From positions 1-48,898 of the forward strand of contig JAITDI010000008.1 of assembly GCA_031282625.1 (NCBI GenBank): 48,898 nucleotides of DNA, given 5' to 3'. The notes below the pieces were generated by a model that worked only from the letters and a program-made list of their open reading frames with translations, was not told the origin of the DNA and did no database searches. Positions 8,847 through 16,639 of the stretch are shown here, one piece after another (positions within the stretch are counted from its first letter, which is position 1; every line of letters starts with the position of its first letter). The stretch is from Candidatus Endomicrobiellum meruensis. GTDB taxonomy: Bacteria; Elusimicrobiota; Endomicrobiia; Endomicrobiales; Endomicrobiaceae. The translations under genes and the position numbers were made by a program.

Positions 8847-9257
8847 TTATTTCCTTTTTAATAATATTTTGTCAGCAACTCGGTGATTTAAAATTATTTT
8901 TGAACCTTTGACCTTTACCATCACACCGCCTCTGCTGCCTCTATTTTGTATTACAACTACTTTTTCGTTTTGGACAAACCCCAGTTCAAACAGTCTGTGG
9001 GCAAGCTTATCATTGCAATCCGGGTACATATGCGTATGATGGTGGTTATGATGATGATGATGGTTATGTTCAGACAATTTGTACATGCAATAAGTAGCAG
9101 AAAATTTATAATTACCAGGGACAGCATCGCTCAGTTTAACTATACCATTATAAGATAGACGCTTATTAAAAGATTTAAACTTTTGAAAATGAGCTTTAAC
9201 CCAATGTTTATGTAAGTACTCGTAAATTTGTTTTGTTATTGATTTAATAAAATGCAT
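8847..9257 (-). CDS. feoA: FeoA-domain protein with N-terminal extension and His-rich insert
   Basis: The C-terminal ~95 residues are a FeoA SH3-like domain, from KLSDAVPGNYKF through RLFELGFVQNEKVVV to a final VADKILL. FeoA is a cytoplasmic partner of FeoB. Two things are unusual. An extra ~38 basic residues precede the domain. A histidine cluster (HNHHHHHNHHHTHMY) is inserted in the domain before the helix that starts at DKLAHRLFELGF. FeoA is usually about 75-85 residues; this one is 136. The cluster could bind Fe, Ni, Zn or Co; that is inference. The ATG at 9257 has a GAGG site. It is the first gene after the palindromic operator. Confidence 0.88.
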   Translation of the reverse strand: MHFIKSITKQIYEYLHKHWVKAHFQKFKSFNKRLSYNGIVKLSDAVPGNYKFSATYCMYKLSEHNHHHHHNHHHTHMYPDCNDKLAHRLFELGFVQNEKVVVIQNRGSRGGVMVKVKGSKIILNHRVADKILLKRK

Positions 9258-9283
9258 ATAGCCTCTTTTAGTTTCATATAAAA

Positions 9284-9313
9284 ATTTTAGTTTAAACTAA
9301 AACAACATTGCAA
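9284..9313 (-). promoter_or_regulatory. Probable feo promoter
   Basis: Read on the minus strand, TTGCAA (9308-9313) is followed by an 18-base spacer and TAAAAT (9284-9289), about 27 bases before the feoA start. The 18-bp palindrome overlaps the spacer and the -10 box, so a bound repressor would block polymerase. This is inferred from sequence only. Confidence 0.5.
9285..9302. promoter_or_regulatory. Perfect 18-bp palindrome, probable DtxR-family operator
   Basis: TTTTAGTTTAAACTAAAA is a perfect inverted repeat in the 82-base gap between the regulator gene and feoA. Its form (TTAG...CTAA dyad) resembles the iron boxes of the DtxR/IdeR/MntR family. A further half-site TTTTAGTTT occurs at 9266-9274 between the palindrome and feoA, and another at 9849-9857 upstream of the regulator gene, which would fit autoregulation. 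AT-rich sequence makes single half-sites weak evidence. Confidence 0.7.
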
Positions 9314-9339
9314 TACAATCAACAAAGATATTTTTAATC

Positions 9340-9807
9340 TTACTTATTCCATTCTTCTAAGTAATTCTTTAAACTTAATATATCTTCTTCATTTTTAAGA
9401 AAATATTTTTTTAGAAGCAAATGCAATCTTTCTATTTTATGTACGGTTTCAAGTCCTATAGAATGTTCAACCTCGCAAGCTTCTTGATCTGCAACTTCAT
9501 CGTTTACAAACAATAATTTATTTAGAAAATTATATAAGATATCATGTTTTTTTTGTACTTCTAATGCGAGAGCTTCTCCTTGATATGTTAAATCCACGTA
9601 TCCGTATTTTTCATGAATTACAAGATTATTTTCAGCTAAAAATTTTATAGCCGTATTAACGCTGGAACTTTTAACATTTAAAAATTTTGCTATGTCCCCT
9701 ATTCTTGCGTACTTTCTCTCTCTCTTGAGCATAGCAATTGTTTCAAGATAGTCTTCAAGCGAGGCGCTTAAAGTGTTAAGCGATTCTCTTTTCTTAAACT
9801 TTGCCAT
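9340..9807 (-). CDS. DtxR/MntR-family metal-dependent transcriptional regulator
   Basis: This 155-residue cytoplasmic DNA-binding protein represses metal-uptake genes when loaded with Fe(II) or Mn(II). The N-terminal winged helix-turn-helix starts at LEDYLETIAML, with the recognition-helix region around VKSSSVNTAIKFL. The dimerization and metal-binding domain follows, with HDIL and the DQEACEVEHSIG segment carrying Cys, Glu and His ligands. It lacks the third, SH3-like domain of full-length DtxR/IdeR, as MntR-type proteins do. It lies immediately upstream of the feo genes, so iron is the likely effector; the Cys in the metal site also leans toward iron. Metal specificity is not proven by sequence. 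Confidence 0.9.
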   Translation of the reverse strand: MAKFKKRESLNTLSASLEDYLETIAMLKRERKYARIGDIAKFLNVKSSSVNTAIKFLAENNLVIHEKYGYVDLTYQGEALALEVQKKHDILYNFLNKLLFVNDEVADQEACEVEHSIGLETVHKIERLHLLLKKYFLKNEEDILSLKNYLEEWNK

Positions 9808-9879
9808 TTAACCCTCGTAGTTCCAAATGTTAGAATTAGTATAGAATTTTTTAGTTTTATTGGCAATTTTTATAATAAA

Positions 9880-9927
9880 AAAATTTTTGCTCCGACTCTT
9901 TGAATAGAGTCGTTGGAGAAAAATTTT
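9880..9927. other. Long imperfect hairpin in the regulator/efflux intergenic region
   Basis: Two arms of about 19 paired bases (9880-9899 and 9906-9927) enclose a six-base loop. The inner stem GACTCT/AGAGTC is followed by a GTT bulge on the right arm, CTCC/GGAG, a bulged G on the left arm, and an A/T-rich outer stem. On the minus strand it is followed by a T run, so it could stop transcription heading toward the regulator gene. It could also be the remnant of a small mobile element. The rest of this 303-base gap (9808-10110) holds a dispersed-repeat copy and a promoter. Confidence 0.6.
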
Positions 9928-9977
9928 GCCGAGATATTTTTGATAAGATTGAAAAAGAAAACAACCTAAGGTTACTA

Positions 9978-10030
9978 ACTTTATCTAGTCTGATAAACTT
10001 AGCCTATAAAATATCAATAAAATTTTTAAA
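9978..10030 (+). repeat. Dispersed intergenic repeat, copy 1
   Basis: The core is TTTATC-TAGTCT-GATAAA (9980-9997) followed by CTTAG, then an AT-rich tail with ATATCAA and AAAATTTTT. The same arrangement recurs at 34922, 35882, 39761 and 48642, always between genes. The core is a short inverted repeat. Confidence 0.5.
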
Positions 10031-10072
10031 TATTCTTAGACAATATTTCTTTGTTTGCTCTAAATATATTCA

Positions 10073-10102
10073 TTGACAAGTTTTCTGAATATTTTGTACC
10101 TT
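10073..10102 (+). promoter_or_regulatory. Probable promoter of the efflux operon (leaderless start)
   Basis: TTGACA (10073-10078), an 18-base spacer and TACCTT (10097-10102) end only eight bases before the ATG at 10111. No Shine-Dalgarno sequence precedes that ATG. The transcript would therefore begin at or almost at the start codon. Confidence 0.45.
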
Positions 10103-10110
10103 AAATCACG

Positions 10111-11511
10111 ATGAAAAAACAAATAAATTTATTTATTTTTGTTTCATTTTTTATAAATGTTGTAGTTCATGCTCAAAACAATTCTTTAACTTTGAAAGAA
10201 GCAATATCTATAGGTGTAAATAACAACCCTGGCATAAAAGCTACCAACCAAGTACTTGAAAGTTGTTCTCATAGTGCATCTGCCGCTAAGGGCAGATATT
10301 TGCCAAGAATAGACGTTGTTGGATTAGCAAATAAAATAGATAAGCCGGTTAGTTTGGATTTTAACGATATACGTACGGCGATAATTTCTGCAGATGTAGC
10401 CACCTATAAACTCTTGGGTGGTACGACTCCTGATTCATTGCAACAAGCCCTTAATAAAAACATATCATCTTTTGAGAAAAAAGTTTTAAATGATACTTTC
10501 GTCAGGGTAATGGCTACATTTATACAGCCTGTATTTACAGGGTTTAAAGTTTCGGCAAATGCTTCGGTAAAAAAGCTGGAAAAAGAAGTCGCCGAAATTA
10601 ATCTTCGATTGACAACGAATTCCGTTATATCTTCTATAATAGAAGATTACTATAGATTAAAGCTTGTTGAGCAGGTTGTGCAAATACGAAAAGACTATCT
10701 TGAAGATATAGAAAAACATGTTGATAATGCAAAAAGACTTTACTCAAATGGTATGATATCAAAGGCAAATTATTTGAGAGCAGAGGTTGCTCTTTCTGAA
10801 GCTCAAAGAGACTATAAACAAGCTTTAGCAGATAAAGATTTAATCTTAATTTTGTTAAGCAACAATATAGGACGTGATATAAAAGATATGGTTTTGTCTT
10901 CCAATATGGAAATACTTCAAACTTTAAAAAGCATAGATTATTACGAGTCAAAGGCGGAGGCAAACAATGATTCCCTTAAACTTTTGGACACCAAAAAACA
11001 AATGTTAAAACAAAAGCATAAAGTCTCAGTCGGGAATCTTCTTCCAAATATTTCTTTAGCAGGAGAGTACCAAATACTTCAGAATGACTTATCTATTGTT
11101 GAACCCAAATGGGTTGTCGGGGCTATCGCTTCTTTGAATATTTTTGGCGGAGATTCTGACATTAACGAGATTAAAGCCATAAAAGCTCAAATCAATGCAA
11201 TAGATTCTCAGAGTTTAGACGTAAAGAATATTGTCCGAACAGGAGTTAAAAACTTTTACCATAAATGCGAGGCTGCAAAGAATGATTATGAAGCTTTGCA
11301 AAGCAGCGAAGAGCTTGCCAAAGAAAATTTAAAACTTTATCAGACATCTTTTAAGGAAGGGCTTGCCACTTCTTTAGAAGTTTTAGATGCGGAACTTGCT
11401 TTTACAAAGATAAAAGTGGACCAAGCAAAAGCTATTTTTGACTATAATAGCGCTTATGCTAATTTGTTGAATATTTGTTCAATTCTGCAAGAAGAGGAGT
11501 TCTCGCAATGA
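10111..11511 (+). CDS. TolC-family outer-membrane efflux protein
   Basis: This is the outer-membrane channel of a tripartite export system. A signal peptide (cleavage likely after VVHA, about residue 22) precedes two repeated OEP regions. The first opens with LTLKEAISIGVNNNPGIKA, and both are rich in the long alpha-helical heptads typical of TolC (for example ISKANYLRAEVALSEAQRDYK). A second-half ATSLEVLDAELAF motif is also typical. At 466 residues it is full length. Its stop overlaps the ATG of the HlyD-like gene (ATGA). The start lacks a ribosome-binding site, but the signal peptide fixes it well. Confidence 0.92.
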   Translation: MKKQINLFIFVSFFINVVVHAQNNSLTLKEAISIGVNNNPGIKATNQVLESCSHSASAAKGRYLPRIDVVGLANKIDKPVSLDFNDIRTAIISADVATYKLLGGTTPDSLQQALNKNISSFEKKVLNDTFVRVMATFIQPVFTGFKVSANASVKKLEKEVAEINLRLTTNSVISSIIEDYYRLKLVEQVVQIRKDYLEDIEKHVDNAKRLYSNGMISKANYLRAEVALSEAQRDYKQALADKDLILILLSNNIGRDIKDMVLSSNMEILQTLKSIDYYESKAEANNDSLKLLDTKKQMLKQKHKVSVGNLLPNISLAGEYQILQNDLSIVEPKWVVGAIASLNIFGGDSDINEIKAIKAQINAIDSQSLDVKNIVRTGVKNFYHKCEAAKNDYEALQSSEELAKENLKLYQTSFKEGLATSLEVLDAELAFTKIKVDQAKAIFDYNSAYANLLNICSILQEEEFSQ

Positions 11512-12308
11512 TGTTTACCAAAAAGTTTTTTATTGTTACCCTGTGGATAGCGTTAACAACAATATTATTTGCGTGTTCAGGAAATAAGAAAGTTATAGTT
11601 GGCGAAATAGACGCTGCCGAGATAGATGTAAGCGTAAAAGTTCCCGGGAGAATTGCTGAGATTTTTGTGAGCGAAGGTGAAATTGTTAAAAAAGGACAAG
11701 CTCTTGGAAGGCTTGAAGGCAAAGAGCTTGACGCTAAACTTAAAACAGTAAGTGCTGCTATGAAAGAAGCAAATGATCAATTTGTATTGGCAAAGAATAC
11801 TTACAGTAGAATGCAAAATCTATACAATAATAATGTAATATCAAAGCAGCAGTATGACGAAGTTAAATATAAATATAAAGCAGCTCAGCAAAAAATTCAA
11901 GCTGTAAAAGGGCAAAGAGACGAAGTTATGGCGTACTATTCTGAACTTACCATTATTTCCCCTATAGACGGAGAAATAGTTCAAATCATTTCAAATTCAG
12001 GCGAGCTAGTGTCAACCGGTTATCCAATATTTACGATTTTTAATCCAAACGATATTTGGGCAGTGTTTAATATACGCGAAGATGATTTAAAAAATATACA
12101 TAAAGGCGATCTTTATAAAGTTTTCTTTCCTGCGTTAAACAAAACATCTGATATGGAAGTAACATATATCTCTGCATTAGGGGCTTTTGCTTCTTGGAAA
12201 CCTACCACTCAACAAGGTAATTATGATTTAAAAACTTTTGAAGTTAGATTAAAAAGTAAGGGTGCAATAGAAAACTTAAGACCTGGAATGACCGCTGTTT
12301 TAAAATGA
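11508..12308 (+). CDS. HlyD/YhiI-like periplasmic adaptor lipoprotein
   Basis: This membrane-fusion protein bridges the inner-membrane permease and the TolC-like channel. The N-terminus has a signal sequence ending in a lipobox (TILFAC), so it is probably a lipoprotein. Then come a split biotinyl-lipoyl domain (IDVSVKVPGRIAEIFVSEG and ELTIISPIDGEIVQI), a central coiled coil (about residues 70-145) and a beta-barrel segment. The 266-residue length is short but complete for this class. The ATG at 11508 has GAGGAG eight bases upstream and overlaps the previous stop. The gene itself overlaps the permease gene by four bases. Confidence 0.9.
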   Translation: MMFTKKFFIVTLWIALTTILFACSGNKKVIVGEIDAAEIDVSVKVPGRIAEIFVSEGEIVKKGQALGRLEGKELDAKLKTVSAAMKEANDQFVLAKNTYSRMQNLYNNNVISKQQYDEVKYKYKAAQQKIQAVKGQRDEVMAYYSELTIISPIDGEIVQIISNSGELVSTGYPIFTIFNPNDIWAVFNIREDDLKNIHKGDLYKVFFPALNKTSDMEVTYISALGAFASWKPTTQQGNYDLKTFEVRLKSKGAIENLRPGMTAVLK

Positions 12309-13492
12309 AAAAAGTTTTAAATATTATTACGCGGGAATTGAAGTATATTTCTAAAAGCAGGCTTTTTGTTTTTGCTTTGCTTGTTTTTCCTATATTAGAT
12401 ATTTTGCTTCTTGGCGGAATATACATGTCTGGGACGTTGACAAAACTTCCAATTGCCGTGATAGATAATGATAACACAAAAATATCGCGCAATATTGTAA
12501 GATATTTTAACGCATCCCCTGATATGCAATTAAACTATAGGCTTTCAAACGTAAACGAGTTGCATGATTTGTTTAACAATCAAAAAGCAGTTTTGGGTTT
12601 GTACATTCCTAAATATACTCAAAAAAATATTAAAAGGCAAAAACCTACAAGCATAACGGTTTTTATAAACTCGTCAAATTATATAATGGGAAATATGATG
12701 GATTTAGACGCGACAACTATTCTTTCAACAATTGCTGCAGGTGTTAAATATAAGACGCTTACAAAAAAAAGTGTGCATCCAAAACAAGCTATTGATTTAG
12801 TGCAGCCTGTACAAATAAATCAAGCAAAGCTATTCAACCCTTCGTTAAATTATAATTTTTACTTAACTCCTGGAATTTGGCTATCTGTACTTCATCAACT
12901 TTTAATACTTGTCGGAGCTTTGACAATATCTTCCGAGTTTGACTTAAGGACAATAATGTTAATGCTTAGAATATCTCGTAAGAGTTTATTTAAGGCTTTG
13001 GCTGGTAAAATGATTGTTTACTGCTTGTTTGCTTTTTTGCATTTTGCGTTTTTGTATTTTATTATATTTCCTATTTTTGGCATACCTATAGTATATTCAA
13101 AACTTGCAGCTATGGGTTTAAGTTTATGTTTTTCTTTTGCTTCAATTTCTTTAGGCTTTTTTTTAGCTTCTCTATTAAAAACAAGAATGAACACATTAAA
13201 AGGTTGTTTGCTTATTTCTGCTCCTGCTTTTCTGCTTTCAGGATATACTTGGCCTTTAGATCAAATGCCGAAAGTTTTAAAGACACTTGTGCAAGTAATA
13301 CCTCTTACGCCTTTTCTTGAAGTTTTTAGAAAGATTTATCAACAAAATCTTGGAATAGAATTTACATTTTATTACTTAATACAGTTGATAGGTATAGGCA
13401 TAACGTATTTTTATTTTTCTTACTGTATTATTTCCATGAGAATATATTTTTTGAGAAAAAGATCCAAGGGTATTTTATTTACGGGTTATTAA
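12305..13492 (+). CDS. ABC-2 type transporter permease (YhhJ/YbhS-like)
   Basis: This inner-membrane permease belongs to the drug/O-antigen ABC-2 class, with 395 residues. The N-terminal membrane helix (FVFALLVFPILDILLLG) is followed by a long periplasmic loop (about residues 50-185), then five more membrane segments. The characteristic LLSGYTWPLDQMP motif near the end matches ABC-2 permeases. Such permeases need an ATP-binding subunit, often encoded beside the HlyD-like gene (as rbbA or ybhF are). None is present in this cluster or elsewhere in the window. It may rely on an ATPase encoded elsewhere. Confidence 0.9.
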   Translation: MKKVLNIITRELKYISKSRLFVFALLVFPILDILLLGGIYMSGTLTKLPIAVIDNDNTKISRNIVRYFNASPDMQLNYRLSNVNELHDLFNNQKAVLGLYIPKYTQKNIKRQKPTSITVFINSSNYIMGNMMDLDATTILSTIAAGVKYKTLTKKSVHPKQAIDLVQPVQINQAKLFNPSLNYNFYLTPGIWLSVLHQLLILVGALTISSEFDLRTIMLMLRISRKSLFKALAGKMIVYCLFAFLHFAFLYFIIFPIFGIPIVYSKLAAMGLSLCFSFASISLGFFLASLLKTRMNTLKGCLLISAPAFLLSGYTWPLDQMPKVLKTLVQVIPLTPFLEVFRKIYQQNLGIEFTFYYLIQLIGIGITYFYFSYCIISMRIYFLRKRSKGILFTGY

Positions 13493-13524
13493 AACAAAAA
13501 TATTATTAAATATTTACAGGTTAA

Positions 13525-14521
13525 ATGAAAATTAATAAGAACAAAGTTCCTATTGTTTTATCACTACTTGTTTTGTTTTCAAGTAAAGCGTTTCCTGTTG
13601 CTTCAGGTACGACTGTCTTTGATTTTTTAAAACTTCCCAAAAATGCGACTCAAGCAGCTCTTGCTTCAATGTCCTCTTTTGGTAGGAGCACGTCTATGCC
13701 AAATCCTGCGGTTTTGGGATTGGTGGATAAATGCAACATTCAAGCAACGCACGCATCGCATATTCAAGATGTATCCTATAATACCGCTTATATTGCAGTT
13801 CCTATAAGAATTATATCCGACGGTTTGGATTATAGCAAGATTGGTAGAGTAAGAAAAACTGATTATTTTGCACCTCCTATAAAACAAACTGTTTTAAGTA
13901 TTATGTATGACGGTTTGGATTATGGCAAGATAGATAGAGTGACAGAAGCCGATGATGGAGACTATAAAAAAGATGGTTTTTTTAGTGCTGGTGATTCCTG
14001 TATGCAGATAAATGCCGGACAGCAAATTTCTAAAGAAGTTTGTGTTGGCAGCGGTATAAAATATGTTAAGAATGATATTGACGGTAGTTCTCTTTCTGGT
14101 ATGGCTATTGATCTTGCAGTTTTGTATTTATCAAACACATACTGGTCTTTGACAGGTGGATTGGAAAATGTTGGATTTAAAGTGGATAAATACAATTTGC
14201 CTAGTAATGCGTATATTGCTTACAAAAACAGTTTATCCGAATCTTTTGATATTGGTTTTGAGCTGAAAACTTTTTTTGACGGAATAATACAGCTTAAAGG
14301 CGCATTTGAGATTAACAGAGACCAAGTATTTTTTTTAAGAGGGGGGGTATAGCTGTCTTATCAATAATAATAATGATTCTCTTGGGGAATGGTATAAAAG
14401 AAATTTGTCATTTGGGTTTGGAATAAATATTAAAAAACTATTTTCAGTGGATTACGCATGGCTTCCATTTGGAGAACTTGGGAATATGAGCATATTTTCT
14501 CTTAAAGTGGAATTTAAATGA
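13525..14521 (+). pseudogene. porV: PorV/PorQ-like outer-membrane beta-barrel protein, frameshifted at a G7 run
   Basis: The first frame (13525-14352, 275 residues) has a signal peptide ending near SKAFPVASG, then beta-barrel sequence of the PorV/PorQ (UPF0164) type. It stops just after a run of seven Gs at 14341-14347. The frame one base over continues without a break to 14521 and supplies the missing end, including LFSVDYAWLPFGELGN, the family's C-terminal hallmark. With six Gs the whole would be one protein of about 331 residues. The restored stop overlaps the ATG of the protease gene (ATGA), which supports the restored frame. PorV acts in type IX secretion as an outer-membrane shuttle. 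It may be a pseudogene, a phase-variable gene or a sequence error. A ~30-codon internal repeat (DGLDYSKIGRV / DGLDYGKIDRV) is also present. Confidence 0.85.
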
Positions 14522-16473
14522 AAAATATATCATTCAGAATACTCATTGTCTTATCTATTTTATCCGGTTTAGTATCTTATGCCTCAGGTATTGTTATCAC
14601 AGAGCGTCTAAAAAATGCCTCTGCAAAAGACCAAAAGGCATCTACAGCTACTTTTTCATCAGAAGATGAAATTCCGAGGTATCTTAGAGATATTTCTGGA
14701 CAAGATCAATCTGTTGAAACTCCTGATGATTCTCATTTAAGTGATAAAATTGAAGTTATTTTTTATCCGGTTGATGATAAATCAGATAATATAGATACAA
14801 GTTTTTTTACTAGGAACAATATAGAGTATATTAAATCAAGAAGCTACTTAATAGCGTATATCCCTGTAGAGCTGATATCTGAGCTTGAACTTGAAAAAAT
14901 ATCCGGTGCATACTATGCGGATATAAGCGAACATGCAAACCCTATGGAAACTATCAGCGAAGGTAGAGATGCAATCAATGCGACTAAATTCGTTTTAGAG
15001 GGTGTTGACGGCAGTGGTATAAAAATTGCTGTTTTAGATAAAGGGTTTAAAGGTTATTTAGATTTACAAAACCGCGGTGAGCTTCCGCGTAATCTTACTA
15101 CTGTTGATTTTACGAATGGTCAGCAGCCTATCAATTCCGCTATTGGTGATATTCATGGATCTGCGTGCGCTGAAATAGTTTACGATATAGCTCCAGCTGC
15201 TGAAATGTATTTACTTAAAGTTGATAATAAAACAAATTTTCAGAGAGCGCTTACTTATTGTTCAACTAATAGTATAAAAATTGTAAGTTGTTCTATAGGT
15301 TTTGGTATTCCTGAGAGTTTTATGGCAGGAGGGGGAAGCATAGATACTGATATTGATACAAATGTTGCAGACAACAAATTTTTATCTGTTATTGCAGCTG
15401 GAAATGAAGCTGACCATACAGGGTTTGGAAGATTTCAGAATTCTGGAACAAACTATACAAGGTTTCCTAACGGAAGTGAATTTTTGAATGTTAATGTTCC
15501 AGCGGATGCTGATATTAGTTTAATGTGGGACGATTATGGTGCTGGAACCAGCATATATAATATGTATGTGTATGATCAATATAATAAAGAAATAGGTCAT
15601 ACGAATTTCACATTGGGTCCATATAAAAATGTTACATTTAGTAACTATACCCGTCCTAATAAGTTAAAAATAAAAATTCATCAGAATCAGGACACTAGTT
15701 CACCAAACGGAAGATATATGAGGTTAGTATTTTCCAAAGGAAACTTATCAGGAGATGTTGTTGAAAATCCTATTGACAGAAACCCAGAATCATCTTTATG
15801 CCTGCCTGCAGATACACGAAGAGCTTTAACTGTTGGTGCTGTAAATGTTTCCAATTATGGTTCAGGTCCTATAGCATATTACAGTTCCAGAGGACCATGT
15901 CGCAATCCAGAGCTTCTAAAACCTGAAATAGTAGCTCCAACAGGTGTTACAACAGCTTCTCTTGGACATAAAGGTTTTGGAGGGACTTCTGCAGCAACAC
16001 CGCATGTTGCGGGCGCTGCTGCTTTATTATTAAGTTTAAGTACGGGAACAACTATTTCTGATTTAAAAGACCAAGTTGTTGGTTATGCAAGACAGATACA
16101 ATCTTCTCCAGACTGTACTTACGGCAACGGCAAACTAGTTTTAGATACAAGCCTTGTACCGCCAAATAGCGTTGGGGATTTTGTTTGCTATCCAAACCCA
16201 GTAAGCATAAGCGAAAAAGGATATATTAAGATAACAAATCTCCCTTTTCACACAGATGTAATAGATATAAACGTTTATACGGTAACGGGTGAGTTTGTAA
16301 AATCTTTTAATGCAAGCGACTTAACTGAGGTATATACAGCGGAAAAAAGAAGAATGGCAAAATGGGATTTAAGAAATCAAGATGGAAACCGTATAGCGCC
16401 GGGAGTATATTTTGTGGTTGTAAAGACACTGTTAGGCAATAAACAGGTTAAAAAGATAGGAGTTCAAAAATAA
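14518..16473 (+). CDS. Secreted subtilisin-like (S8) serine protease with type IX-like sorting domain
   Basis: This 651-residue exported endopeptidase has a signal peptide (residues 1 to about 23, ending SYASG) and a prodomain-like region to about 140. The S8 catalytic domain has Asp174 (IAVLDKG), His213 (IHGSACAEIVYDIAP) and Ser491 (GGTSAATPHVAG). A beta-rich insert, like the P domains of related proteases, lies at about 320-420. The last ~95 residues, from FVCYPNP to the end, are an FlgD-Ig/type IX (Por) C-terminal sorting domain, with VYTVTGEFVK, WDLRNQDGNRIAPGVYF and the usual basic final strand. The ATG overlaps the stop of the restored PorV-like frame. Together they suggest a secretion factor and its substrate. 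The other T9SS parts are not in the window. Confidence 0.9.
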   Translation: MKNISFRILIVLSILSGLVSYASGIVITERLKNASAKDQKASTATFSSEDEIPRYLRDISGQDQSVETPDDSHLSDKIEVIFYPVDDKSDNIDTSFFTRNNIEYIKSRSYLIAYIPVELISELELEKISGAYYADISEHANPMETISEGRDAINATKFVLEGVDGSGIKIAVLDKGFKGYLDLQNRGELPRNLTTVDFTNGQQPINSAIGDIHGSACAEIVYDIAPAAEMYLLKVDNKTNFQRALTYCSTNSIKIVSCSIGFGIPESFMAGGGSIDTDIDTNVADNKFLSVIAAGNEADHTGFGRFQNSGTNYTRFPNGSEFLNVNVPADADISLMWDDYGAGTSIYNMYVYDQYNKEIGHTNFTLGPYKNVTFSNYTRPNKLKIKIHQNQDTSSPNGRYMRLVFSKGNLSGDVVENPIDRNPESSLCLPADTRRALTVGAVNVSNYGSGPIAYYSSRGPCRNPELLKPEIVAPTGVTTASLGHKGFGGTSAATPHVAGAAALLLSLSTGTTISDLKDQVVGYARQIQSSPDCTYGNGKLVLDTSLVPPNSVGDFVCYPNPVSISEKGYIKITNLPFHTDVIDINVYTVTGEFVKSFNASDLTEVYTAEKRRMAKWDLRNQDGNRIAPGVYFVVVKTLLGNKQVKKIGVQK

Positions 16474-16603
16474 GTTTATAGGAGCCTCAAATATACTAAA
16501 AACAAAAAATATGAAGCCTGAGTTTATATGGAACTAGAAAATCAAATAAACTTTGGCTATTTCTTGTTTTGAGGATATTAAATGCAATACTGGATAAAAC
16601 CTA

Positions 16604-16633
16604 ATAAGCCTAAAGTCATATGAGAAGGCTTAT
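16604..16633. terminator. Bidirectional hairpin between protease and aspC
   Basis: ATAAGCCT (16604-16611) pairs perfectly with AGGCTTAT (16626-16633) around a 14-base loop. It lies between two convergent genes and could serve both strands, though the T runs beside it are short. Confidence 0.55.
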
Positions 16634-16639
16634 ATATAC

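Noticed and set aside
8946-9158. Plus-strand frame rich in Met and Val opposite feoA
   Set aside because: It is the antisense shadow of the histidine-rich insert (repeated CAT/ATG), not a gene.
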